Source: JACKHO01 sp041398745
GTDB taxonomy: Bacteria > Planctomycetota > Planctomycetia > Planctomycetales > Planctomycetaceae
Assembly: GCA_041398745.1 (NCBI GenBank)
Contig: JAWKUB010000007.1
Coordinates: forward strand, 1-64,000
Direction: 5' to 3'
Length of the DNA stretch: 64,000 nt
Under the pieces are notes generated by a model that was given only the letters and a program-made list of their open reading frames with translations, had not been told where the DNA came from and searched no databases. This document shows, one piece after another, positions 52,846 through 62,503 of this stretch (its first letter is position 1; every line of letters begins with the position of its first letter). The translations under genes were made by a program, and so were the position numbers.

Positions 52846-53331
52846 CTAGCGCGTCAGTTCGATTTTGTGATCTCTTAGACCACCTGCTTCGACAGTGGCG
52901 GTTAAGCCAGATGTCAGTGGATTGCGGTATTTTTCGGGAATTACAAAAATCGTTTGAGCGGCTTCTTTGGGCTGTGGGGCAACCTGGAGTTCGTTAGGAA
53001 GGGCAGGTGCGAGGCCGTCAGAGGTTTCTTCTTCGGCAGGTGTTTCAGGTGCAATGGCGAGTTCGACGGCCACTTTGTGGTTGCCAATCGCCGCACCTCT
53101 TTTGCCGGTCCCTGTCTTCAACGAGAACTTGCCAGCGCTGTCCGTCATTCCCATCGATACCTGCCCGGTATTCCCTTTGCCAGCTTCTGGAGAGAAGGTG
53201 ACAATCGCACCTTCGACTGGATTGCCATCAAGGAGGACAATGCCGTCGACCGGAACATAGCCAGGTCCATCATCTCCACTGCCGCAGCCCATCATCATGA
53301 GAGTCAGTACAATTCCAAGTTGCCAGCGCAT
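52846..53331 (-). CDS. lipoprotein with carboxypeptidase-regulatory-like domain
   Basis: A 161-residue secreted lipoprotein. The lipobox is MMMGC (signal MRWQLGIVLTLMMMGC), after which GSGDDGPGYVPVDGIVLLDGNPVEG begins a beta-sandwich (PVEGAIVTFSPEAG, TDSAGKFSLKT), the fold of carboxypeptidase-regulatory-like domains. ATG 53331 chosen since the signal peptide starts there; 36 additional upstream codons lack a site. It lies downstream of the DUF1559 gene on the same strand at 117 bases. This gene pair is a recurring planctomycete arrangement. Confidence 0.82.
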   Translation of the reverse strand: MRWQLGIVLTLMMMGCGSGDDGPGYVPVDGIVLLDGNPVEGAIVTFSPEAGKGNTGQVSMGMTDSAGKFSLKTGTGKRGAAIGNHKVAVELAIAPETPAEEETSDGLAPALPNELQVAPQPKEAAQTIFVIPEKYRNPLTSGLTATVEAGGLRDHKIELTR

Positions 53332-53448
53332 GAGTAAAGCCGTTTGTGTAAGAAAGGAGAACCTGACCGGATGGGATCCGGCCAGGTTGCGAAGACGAAG
53401 TCGTGCATACTGAATGTGCGAGACGCGCTTGAGACCCACGCTGCATTG

Positions 53449-54411
53449 CTATTCAACCGTCGCTACGAAACCATCAGCCTTGGCACCGAGCCGGGAATAG
53501 GTGGTCATGTCGATGTTTTCACTCAGGAATCGAACTGCTCCGTCACCCATGAGGAATTGAGCACCACCCACATGCATTGACTTGTAGCCGAGTTCGGTCA
53601 CCCAGTTGCAACGATACTCACAACCCATTCCAGCAGGTGGAGTGTTTGTTGAGGTGTTGCAAGAGTCGTAGTTGATGGGGATTGTCGTTCCGGTCAAGCC
53701 GTTGCCGTTGTTGCTAATCGACCAACCGTTATTGTGATGGTTTGAACAACCTGGGCGAACTTCGCCGAAATAAATCGTATTCGACATTCCGTCGGTGTTG
53801 TCGCGCATTGACGAACTGCGCCAGGCACGCGTGAACATTCCGGAGGTGTTGCTGCCACCCGTGTTGGGAAGCACCCACTGCTGAAAGGTTGAATTTGGGC
53901 AACTGCAGTTCGGGTTACCGTTGGCGCCCGAAGTGTTGGTCGCCCCGACGCAGGCCGTGTAGTTCTGAGAACCACGGCCACCTGCTCCGAAATTGCCAGT
54001 GGTGTCTGAGGGACAGATGTAAACAGGAATTACTGTTTGAGCCAGTGTCTTGGTCGAACCAGGATAGGTCTGGCCATCGATGTTGCATTGTGAGAAGTCA
54101 TACAGGTTGTAAAGCGGTGCCTGATCGACGTACGGCAGAAGGTGTACCAAAATGGAACCCTTCTGATGATTTCCCTGAGTGCAGCCATTGCTTGTCGGCA
54201 GGCTCCAATACGCGCCCGCGGGAAACACCGTAAACGAATCGTGGTAATTGTGCAGAGCCAATCCAATTTGCTTCAAGTTATTCTTGCATTGGCTGCGGCG
54301 TGCCGCCTCCCTCGCTTGCTGCACTGCTGGGAGTAATAGTGCAATCAGAACTGCAATAATCGCGATGACGACGAGCAATTCGATTAGTGTGAATCCCTTG
54401 CGTCTTTGCAT
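53449..54411 (-). CDS. DUF1559 protein with type II pseudopilin N-terminus
   Basis: Planctomycete hallmark family. The first residues MQRRKGFTLIELLVVIAI are a prepilin peptidase site with Glu5 of the mature chain, followed by IIAVLIALLLPAVQQAREAARRSQC. The rest (320 residues) is a secreted beta-rich domain with Cys, ending with the family box GGAQFLMGDGAVRFLSENI. Probably assembles in a pseudopilus-like structure or is exposed at the envelope. Single ATG start. Paired with the downstream lipoprotein gene. Confidence 0.93.
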   Translation of the reverse strand: MQRRKGFTLIELLVVIAIIAVLIALLLPAVQQAREAARRSQCKNNLKQIGLALHNYHDSFTVFPAGAYWSLPTSNGCTQGNHQKGSILVHLLPYVDQAPLYNLYDFSQCNIDGQTYPGSTKTLAQTVIPVYICPSDTTGNFGAGGRGSQNYTACVGATNTSGANGNPNCSCPNSTFQQWVLPNTGGSNTSGMFTRAWRSSSMRDNTDGMSNTIYFGEVRPGCSNHHNNGWSISNNGNGLTGTTIPINYDSCNTSTNTPPAGMGCEYRCNWVTELGYKSMHVGGAQFLMGDGAVRFLSENIDMTTYSRLGAKADGFVATVE

Positions 54412-54874
54412 GATTCGGTCCTTTCAACAAGAAAAATGATGGATAAACGTAGCGACATGCCAAACGCCGCTCCTGATGTTATCGGACGTTCAGTTGCTGT
54501 CAATTTAAGACTAACGGTAGACTCTATGTCTGTTGTGAGCCTAGGCATTGGGCGCTACAGTAAACATTTGTTGCTTCACAATGTGGCTCCGGCGACTTGG
54601 ACCGCAAGTCAGGCGTGATGTCTATGCAGAGTGGCTCCGGCGACATTTGCGGTTGGCCGTTCTCGCCAAACGCAAACAATTGTTCGTCGGTTGAACGAAA
54701 GCGTGGGTTTCAACAGCGGAGCCAACCGGACGCCCCTTCGCAAATAAATTCCGACGTGCACGGAATGGTATCGCGCGGTTGGCCGGGGCAATTGAATCGT
54801 CGTGCGTGCCGGTCGCTATTCCTAACCATAATCAGCAATCGCTTTTCGAGTCCGTTACCGTACCGCCGGGCTTC
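54412..54874. other. 463-base gene-free region upstream of DUF1559 gene and before an IS end
   Basis: No supported gene. Contains the DUF1559 promoter and a 14-base direct repeat GTGGCTCCGGCGAC (twice, around 54584 and 54630). Bases close to 54875 are the left end of the IS remnant. Confidence 0.35.
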
Positions 54875-55677
54875 TAGCCCGGATAATTCATGGGTTTGAA
54901 TAGAATTGGCCTCGTGTTGTGTTTAAGTGTTTGAAACAACAGCACTTTCTCGCAGACACGGAGGCCGTGATGAGTTGACAGGGTGTGTGGTCGGAGCGGA
55001 TCAAGTTTCATCCGAAAAGATCGCTGGTTGTCGAAAATTCCGGGGGGCGGCTGTCGTAATCAAGGCTGAATGCCATACGGCGGGGATCAATCGTCGCGCC
55101 GTCGTCACCAATCGACCAGGTGCCCTGATCCTCCCTCAAGGCGTCTATGATGAATACGTGCAACGTGGCGAAAGTGAGAACCGCAACAAGGAGTTGAAGA
55201 TTGACTTGTGCGGTGAACGTTTGAGTGACCATCGCTGCATGGCAAATCAGTTTTGGCTGCTGCTGCATGCCGAGGCATTGCGTCTCATCATTCGGTTGCG
55301 ACGCGCACTTCCTGAAGCATCCTCCGCAGCAACTGCGCACTCTTCCCTGCATTCCACTTCGAGTTCGCTCAGGAAACTTCGCCAGGCTCAACCGGCCACA
55401 TGGCGTCAACGCATGATCAAAGTCGCCGCCGAGGTGACGGTCAGTTGCCGCCGCGTGTTGATCCGGCTGAGTTCCGCCTGGCCCGGCTTACCCACTTGGA
55501 AGGCCGTTCTCCAAACCCTCCAGCGCCGCTGACGTCCTCGCCCCGTTGTCGCCGCCACGAACCCGTCCGTCAATCAGCCAATCAATGGGGCGGAGGCCAA
55601 TCCGCGCATCACACAAACAATACCCCACCTCCCCAACACCTCACACCACAAATCTACCTCATGAATAATCCGGGCTA
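54875..55677 (+). mobile_element. internally deleted IS1380-family element
   Basis: Ends are inverted repeats: TAGCCCGGATAATTCATG at 54875-54892 and CATGAATAATCCGGGCTA at 55660-55677, one mismatch. The last 480 bases or so of transposase remain before the right end. About 800 bases instead of roughly 1.6-1.7 kb, so the N-terminal part of the transposase was deleted between the left end and the remnant. If CCCGG marks the element edge, flanks are CTAG on the left and CTAA on the right, a near-match of the 4-base target duplication typical of this family. Confidence 0.72.
55047..55532 (+). pseudogene. C-terminal part of an IS1380-family transposase
   Basis: Translated sequence has VVIKAECHTAG, TNRPGALILPQGVYDEYVQR, GESENRNKEL and HRCMANQFWLLLHAEALRL, which is the end of the catalytic domain of IS1380 DDE transposases (the Glu of the YVQRGESENR box is the third catalytic residue). 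The tail TWRQRMIKVAAEVTVSCRRV also fits. The catalytic Asp residues upstream are gone, so the protein cannot move the element. The frame is open without stops, so the deletion may be recent. Confidence 0.8.
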
Positions 55678-55731
55678 ACGCAAGATGATCGGTTCCAGCG
55701 AACCACGTTCACGGCGTTCAAGAAATTTGAA

Positions 55732-55881
55732 ATGCTCATGGAAATACCGGAATGGGACGGGCTTTCCAACAAAGTGATCGACGGATTCAAGCGAAAACTA
55801 CCGCTATCAACTCAGAACGAATACGTCAGGGCAATACGAGGGTTCAAGGCTACGATGTGTAGCCTTCTTCAACGAACATGA
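55732..55881 (+). CDS. short open frame beyond the IS remnant, 49 aa
   Basis: The frame continues upstream without stop to about 55681, giving FQRTTFTAFKKFEMLMEIPE and then WDGLSNKVIDGFKRKLP, which looks like protein sequence with alternating charged and hydrophobic residues. It may be the end of a gene broken by the IS1380 element. I do not recognise it and no matching N-terminal half is seen left of the element. No ribosome site. Confidence 0.3.
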   Translation: MLMEIPEWDGLSNKVIDGFKRKLPLSTQNEYVRAIRGFKATMCSLLQRT

Positions 55882-55928
55882 TGTGATACGTCTGTAGGCG
55901 ATCTTCGGCTTATCGCCGCTCACTACAC

Positions 55929-56942
55929 CTACTTCCCAACCTGTTCTGGCAGTTTCATGGTGCATTCGTCGATGAGGGCGCCGACGTCAACGTTTTCGGC
56001 CTGGCCGTCGTAGTTGAGCAGGGTGCGGTGTTTGAGGACTTCGCGGGCGAAGTGCCTGATGTCGTCGAAGGCGACGTTGGGTCGGCCCTGGCTGAGGGCG
56101 CGGACGCGGGCTGCTTTAATGAGAGCCTGAGCCGCACGGGGTGAGGCGCCCCAGCGGACGAATTTTTTCACGCCGTCGGGAGCGAATTCCGTTTCGGGAT
56201 GCGTGGAGAGCACGAGGCGGCAGGCGAAGTCGCGAATGGGATCGGCGACGACGACTTTGCCGAGGATTTCGCGGAACTGCAGAATGCGGGGACCGTCGAG
56301 CAGCACGTCGAGGTCGACCTTCTGTTTGAGAATGGTGCGGGTGACAATTTCGTTGAGTTCTTTCAGGCTGACGAATGGGACGTCGACCTTGAACAGGAAG
56401 CGGTCGAGCTGGGCTTCGGGGAGCGGATAGGTGCCTTCCTGTTCCAGTGGGTTCTGCGTGGCCATGACGAAGAACGGCTGTTCCAGCGTGTAAATGGTTC
56501 CGCCGGTGGTCACCGTCCCTTCCTGCATGGTTTCGAGCAGAGCCGACTGTGTCTTCGGCGTAGCGCGGTTGATTTCGTCGGCCAGCAGCAGCTGCGTGAA
56601 AATGGGTCCCTGACGGAACTGCAGTGTGTAACCGCCGCGGTCGTCGGACTGCATAATGTTGGTACCGACGATATCTGCGGGCATGAGGTCGGGGGTGAAC
56701 TGAATGCGGCGGAACTCCAGAGCGAGTACCTGTGACATGGCCTTGATGAGTTCGGTCTTGCCCAATCCGGGAACCCCTTCGAGCAGAATGTTACCGCCAC
56801 AGAACATGGCGGTGAGTGCCGCTTCGACGACACGTTCCTGACCGACAATGAGCTTACCGATTTCTTCCTTGGCGGCACGGAACGTTTTTGCGAATGACTG
56901 GGCTTCGTCCTGCAGTTCGTCGATGGTAAATGTCTCGTTCAT
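55929..56942 (-). CDS. MoxR-family AAA ATPase
   Basis: A 337-residue AAA+ chaperone that usually activates or assembles complexes with von Willebrand A proteins. Walker A GVPGLGKT (56-63), Walker B LLLADEINR (about 115), sensor FVMATQNPLEQEGTYPLPE, and RWGASPRAAQALI in the lid, all typical of MoxR/RavA. It follows the giant vWA protein gene by 62 bases, the usual partnership. ATG at 56942. Confidence 0.95.
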   Translation of the reverse strand: MNETFTIDELQDEAQSFAKTFRAAKEEIGKLIVGQERVVEAALTAMFCGGNILLEGVPGLGKTELIKAMSQVLALEFRRIQFTPDLMPADIVGTNIMQSDDRGGYTLQFRQGPIFTQLLLADEINRATPKTQSALLETMQEGTVTTGGTIYTLEQPFFVMATQNPLEQEGTYPLPEAQLDRFLFKVDVPFVSLKELNEIVTRTILKQKVDLDVLLDGPRILQFREILGKVVVADPIRDFACRLVLSTHPETEFAPDGVKKFVRWGASPRAAQALIKAARVRALSQGRPNVAFDDIRHFAREVLKHRTLLNYDGQAENVDVGALIDECTMKLPEQVGK

Positions 56943-57004
56943 GGAAGACTCAGGTTTTCGTACTGATGGGTAATGTTGCGAAGTTCAAAATGTGTGCGAA
57001 CAAA

Positions 57005-60000
57005 TTACTTGTCGTCGCCATCCTGCTGACGCTTGCGTTTCATATCGAGCAGACGGCTGGTGGTTGAACCATCACCGCCGCCCGCCGAAGATGGCGGCTG
57101 TGACGATGCCGGCTTGGGCTTTTTCGGCTGAGTGGTCGATGGTTTGCGTTTGGCCGACTCGCTTGTCATATACGCCGCGGTGGTCCCGGACGTTTGCATT
57201 GGTTTCTCTTCGCCCTGCTGTTTGAGCGACTCGGAGACCGTCCGTTTGCGTGCCAGGAGGGCTCCCATGGTTTCGGTCGATTCACCGGATTTGGAGAAGC
57301 CCAGAGCAACGGCAACTGAGGCCCAGTCGATTTGAATGCGCCGTACCGCCACGTCCAATGGGATGAGACACGCGAGCAACACGAGGAACCAGTCGAACAC
57401 GGGCTGCGAACTGTCCTTGGGAGCGCGACGATTAAAAATGTCCGCGGCGGTGGAATCGCCGGTGAGTTCGGTGCCGCCCGTGGCGTCTTTGATTTCCTGC
57501 AGCGTTTTCCAGTTCGAGGTGAACCGCAAATACTCGGGCGAATAGGAGACGATGAATCCTCCATAGGCCCGGTCTTCCCGTTCGCCGGAGAGGTTGACGG
57601 CGGTCACTTGGAAGCGGCCTTTGTCGTTGATGGGGAATGATCCCTGATAACGCCGCGAGCCGACCTGTTTGAGCGGAATGGTGAGTTCCATGTCGCCCGG
57701 GCCATTGACCTTGGCGGCGAGGTCGAGGAAGGTTTCGTCTGGGTGGAAGTCTTCCACCATGACAATTCCTTCGCCGCCGGCGTTGTACGTCCACATGCGG
57801 AGGTGGCCGAGTTCATCGGTCCGGGAAATGCGCATGAGAAGTTGCTTTACAAACGCGCGGTAGTCTTCCCACGTCACCCAGTCGTTTGCCCAGTGATTCG
57901 AAAGCGACGAACTGAAGGCTGCCGTGGTTCCCAATCCGTAACGCCAGGTGGCAAGGACTGGATCGGACTCGCCCTCTTCAGCGTCTTCCGCAATGGTGTA
58001 GAGGACGTTTTCGGTGAGGGCATTTTCGCGGAGCGAAGTCAGCACGAATCCGTGCAGTGGGGGGACACCGTCAATTCCGTCCATGATGGAGGAGTCAAAT
58101 CCCAGCAGGGGCTGGAACGTTTTTTCCTGGATCATGGTCCGTTTGAGGGTCTTGGCCTCCTTGATAAAAATGGAAGGCAACTCATTGGGATCGGCCGGGA
58201 AGTAGTAGCGTCCGCCGGTTGAGTTCGCGATGGTTCGCAGCAACCCGATTTCCGTACCACCGTGCGGGAAAATCGCGACAGTCGAAATACTGATTTTGTT
58301 ATCAACATATTCTTGCAAGAGTGACTTCGGAGCGGCCTGTGGGTCGCCGTCGGAAATGATGATGAGGTGCTTGGCGGCAGCGTCGCTCTTCTTCAGGCCA
58401 TTGAGCGCGATTTGCATCGTGGGACCGAAGGCGGGCATATCGCCGATGGACGCACTGTTGATTTTGGGGACGAGTTTTTCGTATTCGCCAGCGGGCGTGA
58501 GATCGAAAATCCACTGCTCACCGCCGGGGCCATAGGCAATGACGCCCACCTCATCCTGCTCTCCAAGCACCTTAATGGCCTGTTTCGTAATGCGTTTGGC
58601 CCACGTGTTTCCTTCCGGAAATTCGCACGTGTGCAGAATGATGGCCAACGCTCCTTTCGGCAGAACTTTCTTCTTGGTGATGTCCATAGTGACCGGAAGG
58701 GCGTCTTCAATGACCGTGCGGTGATATCCACCAGGGCCAAAGCTGTTTCCACCACCGACCATGAGAAAGCCGACGCCCTGATTGTAAATGGCGTCGTGAA
58801 CGGCCTGCATTTGTGATTCGTCGAACGCGTCGTGGGGAACGTTGGCGTAAATGATGCAGTCATAGGGCATGAGCTGGAGTGCGTCGCGTGGCATGTCGTA
58901 GGCGTCGACAACATCGACATTTCGCTCCGATTCCTTAATGGCACGAACCAGTCGCTCGAAATCGGCATCGTCCTCGCGGAGTGGATCGGAGACGAGGAGA
59001 ACCTTGCCTTCACCTTTCACGAAGATATAGCCGACGCCCTCGTTGTTTTCGGTGCGTCCATCCTGTCCTTCTGGAACGCGGACTTTGGCGACGTATTCGT
59101 AGTATCCCGGTCCGCTCAGATAGATGGGGATGTCGATGCGGTTCTTCCCCTCGCTCAGCTTGAGTGGAATAGGGTCGCGGTATGGTTCGCCGTTTTCTTC
59201 GATAATGAGTTCGGCATCCGTATCCGTTAGCGAAGAAATGACGACGGACGCTTCATAGGGCTCGCCGATTTTCACCGAGGGGGGCAATTCGAGTCGCTCA
59301 ACCCAGACTTCGTTGTCGTAGGAGTACTGAATGGGCAATATGTCGACTGCGATGCCACGAGTTTGCAGTTGCTGCAACACGGGACGCAGATCGCCCGCTG
59401 TTTCACTGCCGTCGCTAATGAGGACGACGCGGCCGCGCGTGTCTTCGTCGATGACGGCACTCGCGAGATTAAGTGCCTGTTCGATGTTGGTGGCGTCCCG
59501 ATCGACGCGACTGTTGAACTGAATGTCGTTCGGGTTCGACATTAGCGCAGTACGTCGACTGTCCGCCGACGGAGGCACTTCAACAGCTGCGGTGTTTCCG
59601 AAGGCAATCCAGCCCGCTTCGTCGGTCGCGGGCTTTTCTGCGACAGTTTTGGCCACGAATCCCAGAGCTGCTTCGACCTGGCTGCGGTGAATGGACTCGG
59701 AGATGTCGACGGCATACACGACGGAAAGCTGGTCTGTCGTCCGCACTGAGCGTGGTTCGGCCAGCAGCGCGACGAAAACACCAACGACGAGGAACCGCAC
59801 AAAGAGTGACTGCAGTGCCCGGCCTCGATTTAATCCGTGCCAGCCGTTGCGGTACATCCACCAGACCCAAATCGACACGACAATGAAGCCGAAGTTCCAG
59901 GGTGAGGCAAACACCATTTTGCCGACGACGTCCCAATGGTTTCCGAGCCAGCAGGCTCCGAAGACGAGGGCGCCAACAATGACAAGCTGCGTGAAGTGCC

Positions 60001-60484
60001 CGAGGAAACGGGTGGGGCGCCAGTTCTGTTCGCTGGCCCACCAGACTGTCATGGGGATGGCCAGTGCAGCGAACCACATCCCTCCAATCCAGCGGACATC
60101 ACTGAACGTGAGAATGGTCCAGATGGCAAATCCGTAGAGTGACAAGAACAACACGAGCGGCCAGAGTTCCAACAGCTGAAACTTCCCGCGTGGTTTCGGC
60201 ATGGCTGACTGAATGGCCGCTGCAAATTCCGGAACAACCGTCTGGAAATTGACGGCACCCAGCACCAGCGTTACGAGACAGAAGACGAACCACGGCACAT
60301 ATCCTGCGACTGAGATGCCGAACAGGATGAGCACCACAACTGCCGAGCCAATGAGCAAAAACTTCATTGGTTGCGGGACCGGCTTTTCACTGGTGCCTGA
60401 CAATGACAAATACAAAGCCCGTGCCCAAATGCCGACGAGCACGCAACCGAGTACAAACGAGATGACGGCGAGCAAGTCGCTCAT
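57005..60484 (-). CDS. membrane vWA / glutamine-amidotransferase-like protein
   Basis: A 1159-residue protein of a type often found with MoxR. The first 245 residues have six to eight membrane segments. A vWA domain follows with the metal site DISES (260-264) and VVLISDGSET (about 353-362), then a beta domain (390-490), a class I amidotransferase-like domain with GFLMVGGGNSFGPGGY (572-587) but no obvious Cys nucleophile, a second vWA-like part (LIIISDGDPQAA, 707-718), a further beta region (about 800-1000), and one membrane segment near 1035. The tail is Lys/Ser-rich. It overlaps the ABC-NHL gene by four bases. Likely a large envelope-bound assembly target of MoxR. Confidence 0.85.
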   Translation of the reverse strand: MSDLLAVISFVLGCVLVGIWARALYLSLSGTSEKPVPQPMKFLLIGSAVVVLILFGISVAGYVPWFVFCLVTLVLGAVNFQTVVPEFAAAIQSAMPKPRGKFQLLELWPLVLFLSLYGFAIWTILTFSDVRWIGGMWFAALAIPMTVWWASEQNWRPTRFLGHFTQLVIVGALVFGACWLGNHWDVVGKMVFASPWNFGFIVVSIWVWWMYRNGWHGLNRGRALQSLFVRFLVVGVFVALLAEPRSVRTTDQLSVVYAVDISESIHRSQVEAALGFVAKTVAEKPATDEAGWIAFGNTAAVEVPPSADSRRTALMSNPNDIQFNSRVDRDATNIEQALNLASAVIDEDTRGRVVLISDGSETAGDLRPVLQQLQTRGIAVDILPIQYSYDNEVWVERLELPPSVKIGEPYEASVVISSLTDTDAELIIEENGEPYRDPIPLKLSEGKNRIDIPIYLSGPGYYEYVAKVRVPEGQDGRTENNEGVGYIFVKGEGKVLLVSDPLREDDADFERLVRAIKESERNVDVVDAYDMPRDALQLMPYDCIIYANVPHDAFDESQMQAVHDAIYNQGVGFLMVGGGNSFGPGGYHRTVIEDALPVTMDITKKKVLPKGALAIILHTCEFPEGNTWAKRITKQAIKVLGEQDEVGVIAYGPGGEQWIFDLTPAGEYEKLVPKINSASIGDMPAFGPTMQIALNGLKKSDAAAKHLIIISDGDPQAAPKSLLQEYVDNKISISTVAIFPHGGTEIGLLRTIANSTGGRYYFPADPNELPSIFIKEAKTLKRTMIQEKTFQPLLGFDSSIMDGIDGVPPLHGFVLTSLRENALTENVLYTIAEDAEEGESDPVLATWRYGLGTTAAFSSSLSNHWANDWVTWEDYRAFVKQLLMRISRTDELGHLRMWTYNAGGEGIVMVEDFHPDETFLDLAAKVNGPGDMELTIPLKQVGSRRYQGSFPINDKGRFQVTAVNLSGEREDRAYGGFIVSYSPEYLRFTSNWKTLQEIKDATGGTELTGDSTAADIFNRRAPKDSSQPVFDWFLVLLACLIPLDVAVRRIQIDWASVAVALGFSKSGESTETMGALLARKRTVSESLKQQGEEKPMQTSGTTAAYMTSESAKRKPSTTQPKKPKPASSQPPSSAGGGDGSTTSRLLDMKRKRQQDGDDK

Positions 60485-62298
60485 GGCTTTAACTCCACCA
60501 TCCTGCGGTTACCAGTATCTGCGACAAAAACCGTTCCATCATGGCGAACCGCTAATCCCCAAGGAGTCCAGAACTCACCATCACCCCGACCTTCCTGGCC
60601 GTACTGACCAAGCAGCGTTCCGTTCAAATCGATGTGAGTCACGCGTCCTGCTCCGTACTCCACGACGTAGAGAGTTTGATCCGGCCCCATGGCCAAATCG
60701 TAAGGATAGTGGAGCCCGGCGGATTCTGCATCGGCAATGACTTGTTCGAAGGCGCCGTCGTCGGTGAATTGCAACACCCGGTTGTTGAAGGCGTCGGCCA
60801 CGTAGAGCTTGTCCTCCCACCACACGACGCCACTCGGCCTTTGAAACTCGCCGGGGTCGACGCCGCACGTCCCAATTTGCTTGATGATTTCACCGTCTTT
60901 GGTGAACTTCTGAATGCGGTCATTCCCGCCATTTTCGGCAACGTACAGATTGCCTTGGTCGTCTTGTGTAATTGCGATGGGATAAATGAACTGCCCGAGT
61001 TCCTCACCGAACGAACCGAACTTCCCCAGGACTTTGCCTTCCGTATCGAAGTACACGCATTGATTGTAATGGGTGTCGGCGACGACAATGCGTCCGTCGT
61101 GCATGACGCATACACCCTCGGGGCGTCCCACCGAGTATTCGGGCATCCACCATTTGCGAGCCAGCTTTCCTTCGATGTCGTAGACCAGCACGCGGCCGAC
61201 GTCATCGAGCGTGTAGAGTTCACCGTCAGGGCTGAAGGTAAGTCCGCGAGGTGCGGGTAATTTGGCACCTTCCGCGGGAAAGGAAATCGGAACAAATTCC
61301 GACACGGGCATGATGAGTGAGGCTTCGCTGTCTTCGCAGCCCGGCATTGTCGTGAGCAGGAACATCAGCAGCAAAGCCATGCAGACACGTAATGCGGCAC
61401 GAGCTCCCTGCTGCAGCACATTCCCCGCGGCACGATGAAACACTCGCCGCGATTCACCATCGTCATGCACTGTCAGTTCCGTTTCGCCAATGGATCCGGT
61501 CGCATGGACCGATTCGACAACGAGTGGTCCGTCCTCTGCCGGGCAGATTTCGAGTCGTTCAGGCCTGAGCGGAACGGGTTGGGCCGTCTCCATGCCGAGC
61601 CAGGTTTTGGCCTCTTCCGTCGTGAACCAGTTCAGCGGACCGAGGAACCAGCCGAGTTGTTCCGATTCGGGCTGCTGATACAGGTCTTCAGTCCGCCCTT
61701 CCCAAATGACGCGGGATTCATCGAGGCAAATGACATGACTGGCATGACGCAGCACAATGGCGGGATCGTGTGAGGAGAACAGCAGTGATGTATTCCGCTC
61801 GGCGCACGTTTGGCAAATGACATCCCAATATCCATGCAGTCTGGCCCGGTCGACATGATTGAGCGGTTCGTCAAAAATCAGAGCAGTCGTGTTGGTGGCC
61901 AGCGCGCGGGCGACGGACAATCGCGAGCGTTCTCCCATCGACAATGTTTCGGGCAGCGCGTTCGCCACTTCCATCAAATCAAAACGCTGGAGCCATTGAT
62001 CGGGGGAGTCGCAGACGACGTCCAAATGTTGTCGCGCCGTCAAATGAGGCCAGAGACCGTTGTCTGAGGGCGACCAGTACACAGGCAGGCGATTCTCCGT
62101 ACTTTTGAGAAACGTAACGCTGCCGCCAGTGGGCTTCTCGAACCGGGCGAGAATGTTCAGCAGCGACGTCTTACCAGCCCCCGAAAGTCCCAAAACCGCC
62201 GTTACGCCCGCCGGAATCTCCAACGACACACCACTCAGGCGTGGGCGTCCCACACCATCGAGATGTACGTCCTGCAGCTTCCAAAGCGTCTCGGTCAT
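60481..62298 (-). CDS. ABC-type ATPase fused to TM and NHL propeller
   Basis: One open frame of 605 residues with two normally separate proteins. Residues 1-225 are an ABC ATPase: Walker A GLSGAGKTS (37-45), signature LSMGE (119-123), Walker B ALIFDEP (139-145), His177. A TOBE-like part (about 240-285, LRPERLEIC) follows. Residues 303-320 are a hydrophobic segment with lipobox-like TMPGC (Cys321), then a five- or six-bladed NHL propeller (about 345-605). The frame is unbroken. The ATPase part must be cytoplasmic and the propeller outside, unless an internal ATG (61380, residue 307) makes a separate lipoprotein. First gene of the vWA-MoxR operon. Confidence 0.82.
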   Translation of the reverse strand: MTETLWKLQDVHLDGVGRPRLSGVSLEIPAGVTAVLGLSGAGKTSLLNILARFEKPTGGSVTFLKSTENRLPVYWSPSDNGLWPHLTARQHLDVVCDSPDQWLQRFDLMEVANALPETLSMGERSRLSVARALATNTTALIFDEPLNHVDRARLHGYWDVICQTCAERNTSLLFSSHDPAIVLRHASHVICLDESRVIWEGRTEDLYQQPESEQLGWFLGPLNWFTTEEAKTWLGMETAQPVPLRPERLEICPAEDGPLVVESVHATGSIGETELTVHDDGESRRVFHRAAGNVLQQGARAALRVCMALLLMFLLTTMPGCEDSEASLIMPVSEFVPISFPAEGAKLPAPRGLTFSPDGELYTLDDVGRVLVYDIEGKLARKWWMPEYSVGRPEGVCVMHDGRIVVADTHYNQCVYFDTEGKVLGKFGSFGEELGQFIYPIAITQDDQGNLYVAENGGNDRIQKFTKDGEIIKQIGTCGVDPGEFQRPSGVVWWEDKLYVADAFNNRVLQFTDDGAFEQVIADAESAGLHYPYDLAMGPDQTLYVVEYGAGRVTHIDLNGTLLGQYGQEGRGDGEFWTPWGLAVRHDGTVFVADTGNRRMVELKP

Positions 62299-62503
62299 TG
62301 AAACGGAAATGCACTGAATTCAGGCTAGGGGTATCGAGCAAAGAGCAACAACAGACAATATATCTGTTTCCCGGCAGTTTGCCAGTCGAATCGGAGATTA
62401 TTTCCTGACTGGATCGAATGATACGACAACATCCCCTCTCCGTCTCCTCCTGGACAGAGTCGAAAGTGGTGCAAGACGAAAGACTCCGTTAGATTGCGTT
62501 GCC

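Noticed and set aside
57005..60484. Active glutamine amidotransferase in the vWA protein
   Set aside because: The GGG motif region is present but no Cys-His-Glu triad can be placed, so I call it amidotransferase-like fold only.
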